NCBI GenBank assembly: GCA_021821425.1
Contig: JAKACL010000136.1
Location: 1-7,888 of the forward strand
Source: Pseudomonadota bacterium
GTDB taxonomy: Bacteria > Pseudomonadota > Gammaproteobacteria > Burkholderiales > Thiobacillaceae
Length of the DNA stretch: 7,888 bases
Direction: 5' to 3'
The translations under genes were made by a program, and so were the position numbers. Below are positions 6,428 to 7,888 of this stretch, one piece after another. Numbering within the stretch: position 1 is the first letter of the stretch; every line of letters begins with the position of its first letter. The notes below the pieces were generated by a model. The model was not told the origin of the DNA, did not search any database, and saw only the letters and a list, made by a program, of their open reading frames with translations.

Positions 6428-7069
6428 ATGAAGACCCTATTGGCCGACGATCACCCGCTGATGCGCGAGGGGGTGAGACAGGTGTTGTCGCAGCTGGACC
6501 CGCCGGTGGAAATCATCGACGCCCATGACTATCCCACCCTGTTCGCGCAGACCGCCCTGCATCCCGATCTGGATCTGGCCGTGGTCGACCTCAACATGCC
6601 TGGCTTCGTCGGCACGCAGGGCATCGCGCAGTACCGCAACCGCTTTCCCGACATCCCCCTGGTGGTGCTGTCCGCATCCGAGGCAACGCAGGACATTCGC
6701 GGCGCGCTCGAAGCCGGCGCGCTCGGCTACATTCCCAAGGCCGCCACCACGGCCATGATGCTGGCCGCGCTGCGCCAGGTGCTGGCAGGCGACATCTATG
6801 TGCCGGCCTGCCTGGGCGATCCGACGTCCGGCCTGTTTTCTGCCGCGCCGGCCAGTTTCGAGGCCCTGCATGACAGCGGGCTGACAACGCGCCAGCTCGA
6901 CGTGGCGCGCTTGTTGGCGCAGGGCTGCGCCAACAAGGCCATCGGCGGCATGCTGTCGATGTCGGAAAGCACGGTAAAGGTCCACATCGCTGCGATTTTC
7001 CGCGCGCTCGGCGTCACCAACCGCACCGAAGCCGTGCTGGAAATCCAGCGGCTGATGCAGAAAAACTGA
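6428..7069 (+). CDS. NarL/FixJ-family response regulator (REC + LuxR-type HTH)
   Basis: This 213-residue cytoplasmic transcription factor has a receiver domain at residues 1-118. Its acidic pocket is D7/D8, the phosphoacceptor is D54 within AVVDLNMPG, the switch Ser is S82 in VVLSAS, and the conserved Lys is K104 in YIPKAA. A linker (about 120-148) leads to a LuxR/GerE DNA-binding domain at about 150-208, with LTTRQLDVARLLAQG, NKAIGGMLSMSESTVKVH (169-186) and LGVTNRTEAV (194-203). All phosphorylation residues are present, so it should be a conventional phosphorylation-controlled activator or repressor. The gene starts 51 nt after the thioredoxin-like gene and is followed 5 nt later by a sensor kinase, its likely partner. 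The ATG has a Shine-Dalgarno site (AGGGAG) partly enclosed in a hairpin. The target genes cannot be told from this window. Confidence 0.95.
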   Translation: MKTLLADDHPLMREGVRQVLSQLDPPVEIIDAHDYPTLFAQTALHPDLDLAVVDLNMPGFVGTQGIAQYRNRFPDIPLVVLSASEATQDIRGALEAGALGYIPKAATTAMMLAALRQVLAGDIYVPACLGDPTSGLFSAAPASFEALHDSGLTTRQLDVARLLAQGCANKAIGGMLSMSESTVKVHIAAIFRALGVTNRTEAVLEIQRLMQKN

Positions 7070-7074
7070 AGCCT

Positions 7075-7888
7075 GTGAACGCCCTGCGCGCCCTGGCCAG
7101 CCGGCTGTCGCTTTCCAGCATTCGCAGCCGCATCCTGGTGATTGCGCTGCTGCCGGCCCTGCTGACCGAATTCGGCATGGTGACCTACTTCACCACGCAA
7201 AGCCTCGCCACCGCCGAAGCGGCACTGCAGGCGCGGGCGCGCAACGCCGCCCATCATCTGGCCGACGCGCTGCCCTACGCACTGGTCAGCGGCGACACCG
7301 TGCGGTTGTATGAACTGCTCGGCACCGAAATGGAAGCCAGCCAGTTGTCCTATACCCGCATCGTCGACCCGCGCGGACAGCTGATCGCCAGCACCGGCGA
7401 CACCCTGCACGCCAACCTGCCGCAAACCCATTTTGAGCAGCGTGCCGAGGTCCGTCTGCCCTCTGTCCTCCCCGACGGCACGCCGCCGGTCGAGCCCGAC
7501 GACGCCGTCGACGTTTTGCTGGGCCATGCGGAAGTCGGCGTCTCGCTCGACCAGGTGCGCGCCTTCAAGCGCGACACCCTGATGCATGCCGTGCTGTTGA
7601 TGCTGGCGGCGCTGGCGCTCACCGGCGCGCTGGCCTGGCGCTTGTCCAATCGACTGGCAGGCCAGCTGCGCCATGTCGGCCAGGTGGTGGGCCGGCTGGC
7701 GTGCGACGACCTCACGGCACGCACGCAGCTGCCGCCGCAGGGCGAGGTCGGCGCGATCGCCACCGGGGTGAACGGCCTCGCCGGCGTGCTGCAGACGCAT
7801 CGCGGCGAACTGGAAAAGCGCATCCGCGAGGCCACCGCCGACCTTGCCGCGAAAAAGACCATGGCCGAGCGCGCCAACCAGGCAAAGT
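7075..7888 (+). CDS. Membrane sensor histidine kinase with BarA-like input region (C-terminal part beyond the window)
   Basis: The frame is open from GTG at 7075 to the window edge (271 complete codons), so the protein is truncated here. Residues 1-19 are basic and cytoplasmic, and 20-40 form the first membrane helix. Residues 41-168 form a periplasmic sensor region (RARNAAHHLADALPYALVSGD, then YTRIVDPRGQLIASTGD), and 169-188 form the second membrane helix. Residues about 189-243 resemble a HAMP domain, and a charged coiled coil (ELEKRIREATADLAAKKTMAE) leads toward the expected phosphoacceptor-His helix just past the edge. The topology and the sensor segment resemble BarA-type kinases. The ending AERANQAK commonly precedes FLA-xx-SHDLR in such kinases, but no catalytic residue lies in the window. 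The GTG lies 5 nt after the regulator stop, implying translational coupling. The frame contains ATG only at internal codons, such as within the first membrane helix, which would remove the basic N terminus. Confidence 0.88.
   Translation, partial: MNALRALASRLSLSSIRSRILVIALLPALLTEFGMVTYFTTQSLATAEAALQARARNAAHHLADALPYALVSGDTVRLYELLGTEMEASQLSYTRIVDPRGQLIASTGDTLHANLPQTHFEQRAEVRLPSVLPDGTPPVEPDDAVDVLLGHAEVGVSLDQVRAFKRDTLMHAVLLMLAALALTGALAWRLSNRLAGQLRHVGQVVGRLACDDLTARTQLPPQGEVGAIATGVNGLAGVLQTHRGELEKRIREATADLAAKKTMAERANQAK

Noticed and set aside
6796..7800. A 334-codon minus-strand open frame
   Set aside because: It is antisense to the response regulator and sensor kinase, both of which have clear domains. 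Its product has low complexity and no recognisable motif.

Overview
The window is GC-rich chromosomal DNA. It reads as a betaproteobacterium, perhaps from the Thiobacillaceae/Rhodocyclales neighbourhood. That placement rests on base composition, on the hemC-hemD-hemX-hemY order, and on the style of the DUF302, thioredoxin-like and reductase proteins. It is an inference from recalled family patterns, not a search result. I see no transposase, integrase, phage gene, tRNA, rRNA or CRISPR array.

Layout from left to right. (1) Positions 1-168, minus strand: the N-terminal end of a Rossmann-fold NAD-dependent epimerase/SDR-type protein. (2) Positions 259-1296, plus strand: a 345-residue [2Fe-2S] ferredoxin-FAD-NAD reductase of the type usually annotated CDP-6-deoxy-delta-3,4-glucoseen reductase. 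It diverges from gene 1 across a 90-bp promoter region. (3) Positions 1304-1825, minus strand: a secreted DUF302 protein, tail to tail with the reductase. (4) Positions 1901-5800, minus strand: a tightly packed haem-biosynthesis operon transcribed hemC, hemD, hemX, hemY, with junction overlaps of 4, 4 and 1 nt. (5) Positions 5858-6376, plus strand: an exported thioredoxin-fold protein with a CPYC active site, divergent from hemC. (6) Positions 6428-7069 and 7075 to the window end, plus strand: a NarL/FixJ-type response regulator followed 5 nt later by the N-terminal part of a membrane sensor histidine kinase with a BarA-like input half.

The hem genes form one functional unit. HemC polymerises porphobilinogen to hydroxymethylbilane, and HemD cyclises it to uroporphyrinogen III. 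HemX and HemY are membrane-anchored accessory proteins of the same operon type. The regulator and kinase form a two-component system whose stimulus is unknown. The exported thioredoxin-like protein and the DUF302 protein are both extracytoplasmic and each contains a cysteine pair, but a link between them is only a guess.

Most of the window is ordinary core genome. The points worth a second look are regulatory: a perfect 7-bp-arm hairpin that covers the response-regulator ribosome-binding site and abuts a -10-like box; rare TTA-TCA codons in the thioredoxin-like gene that coincide with an extended -10 element facing hemC; and an inverted repeat between the -35 and -10 of the reductase promoter. 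I found no convincing undescribed system.
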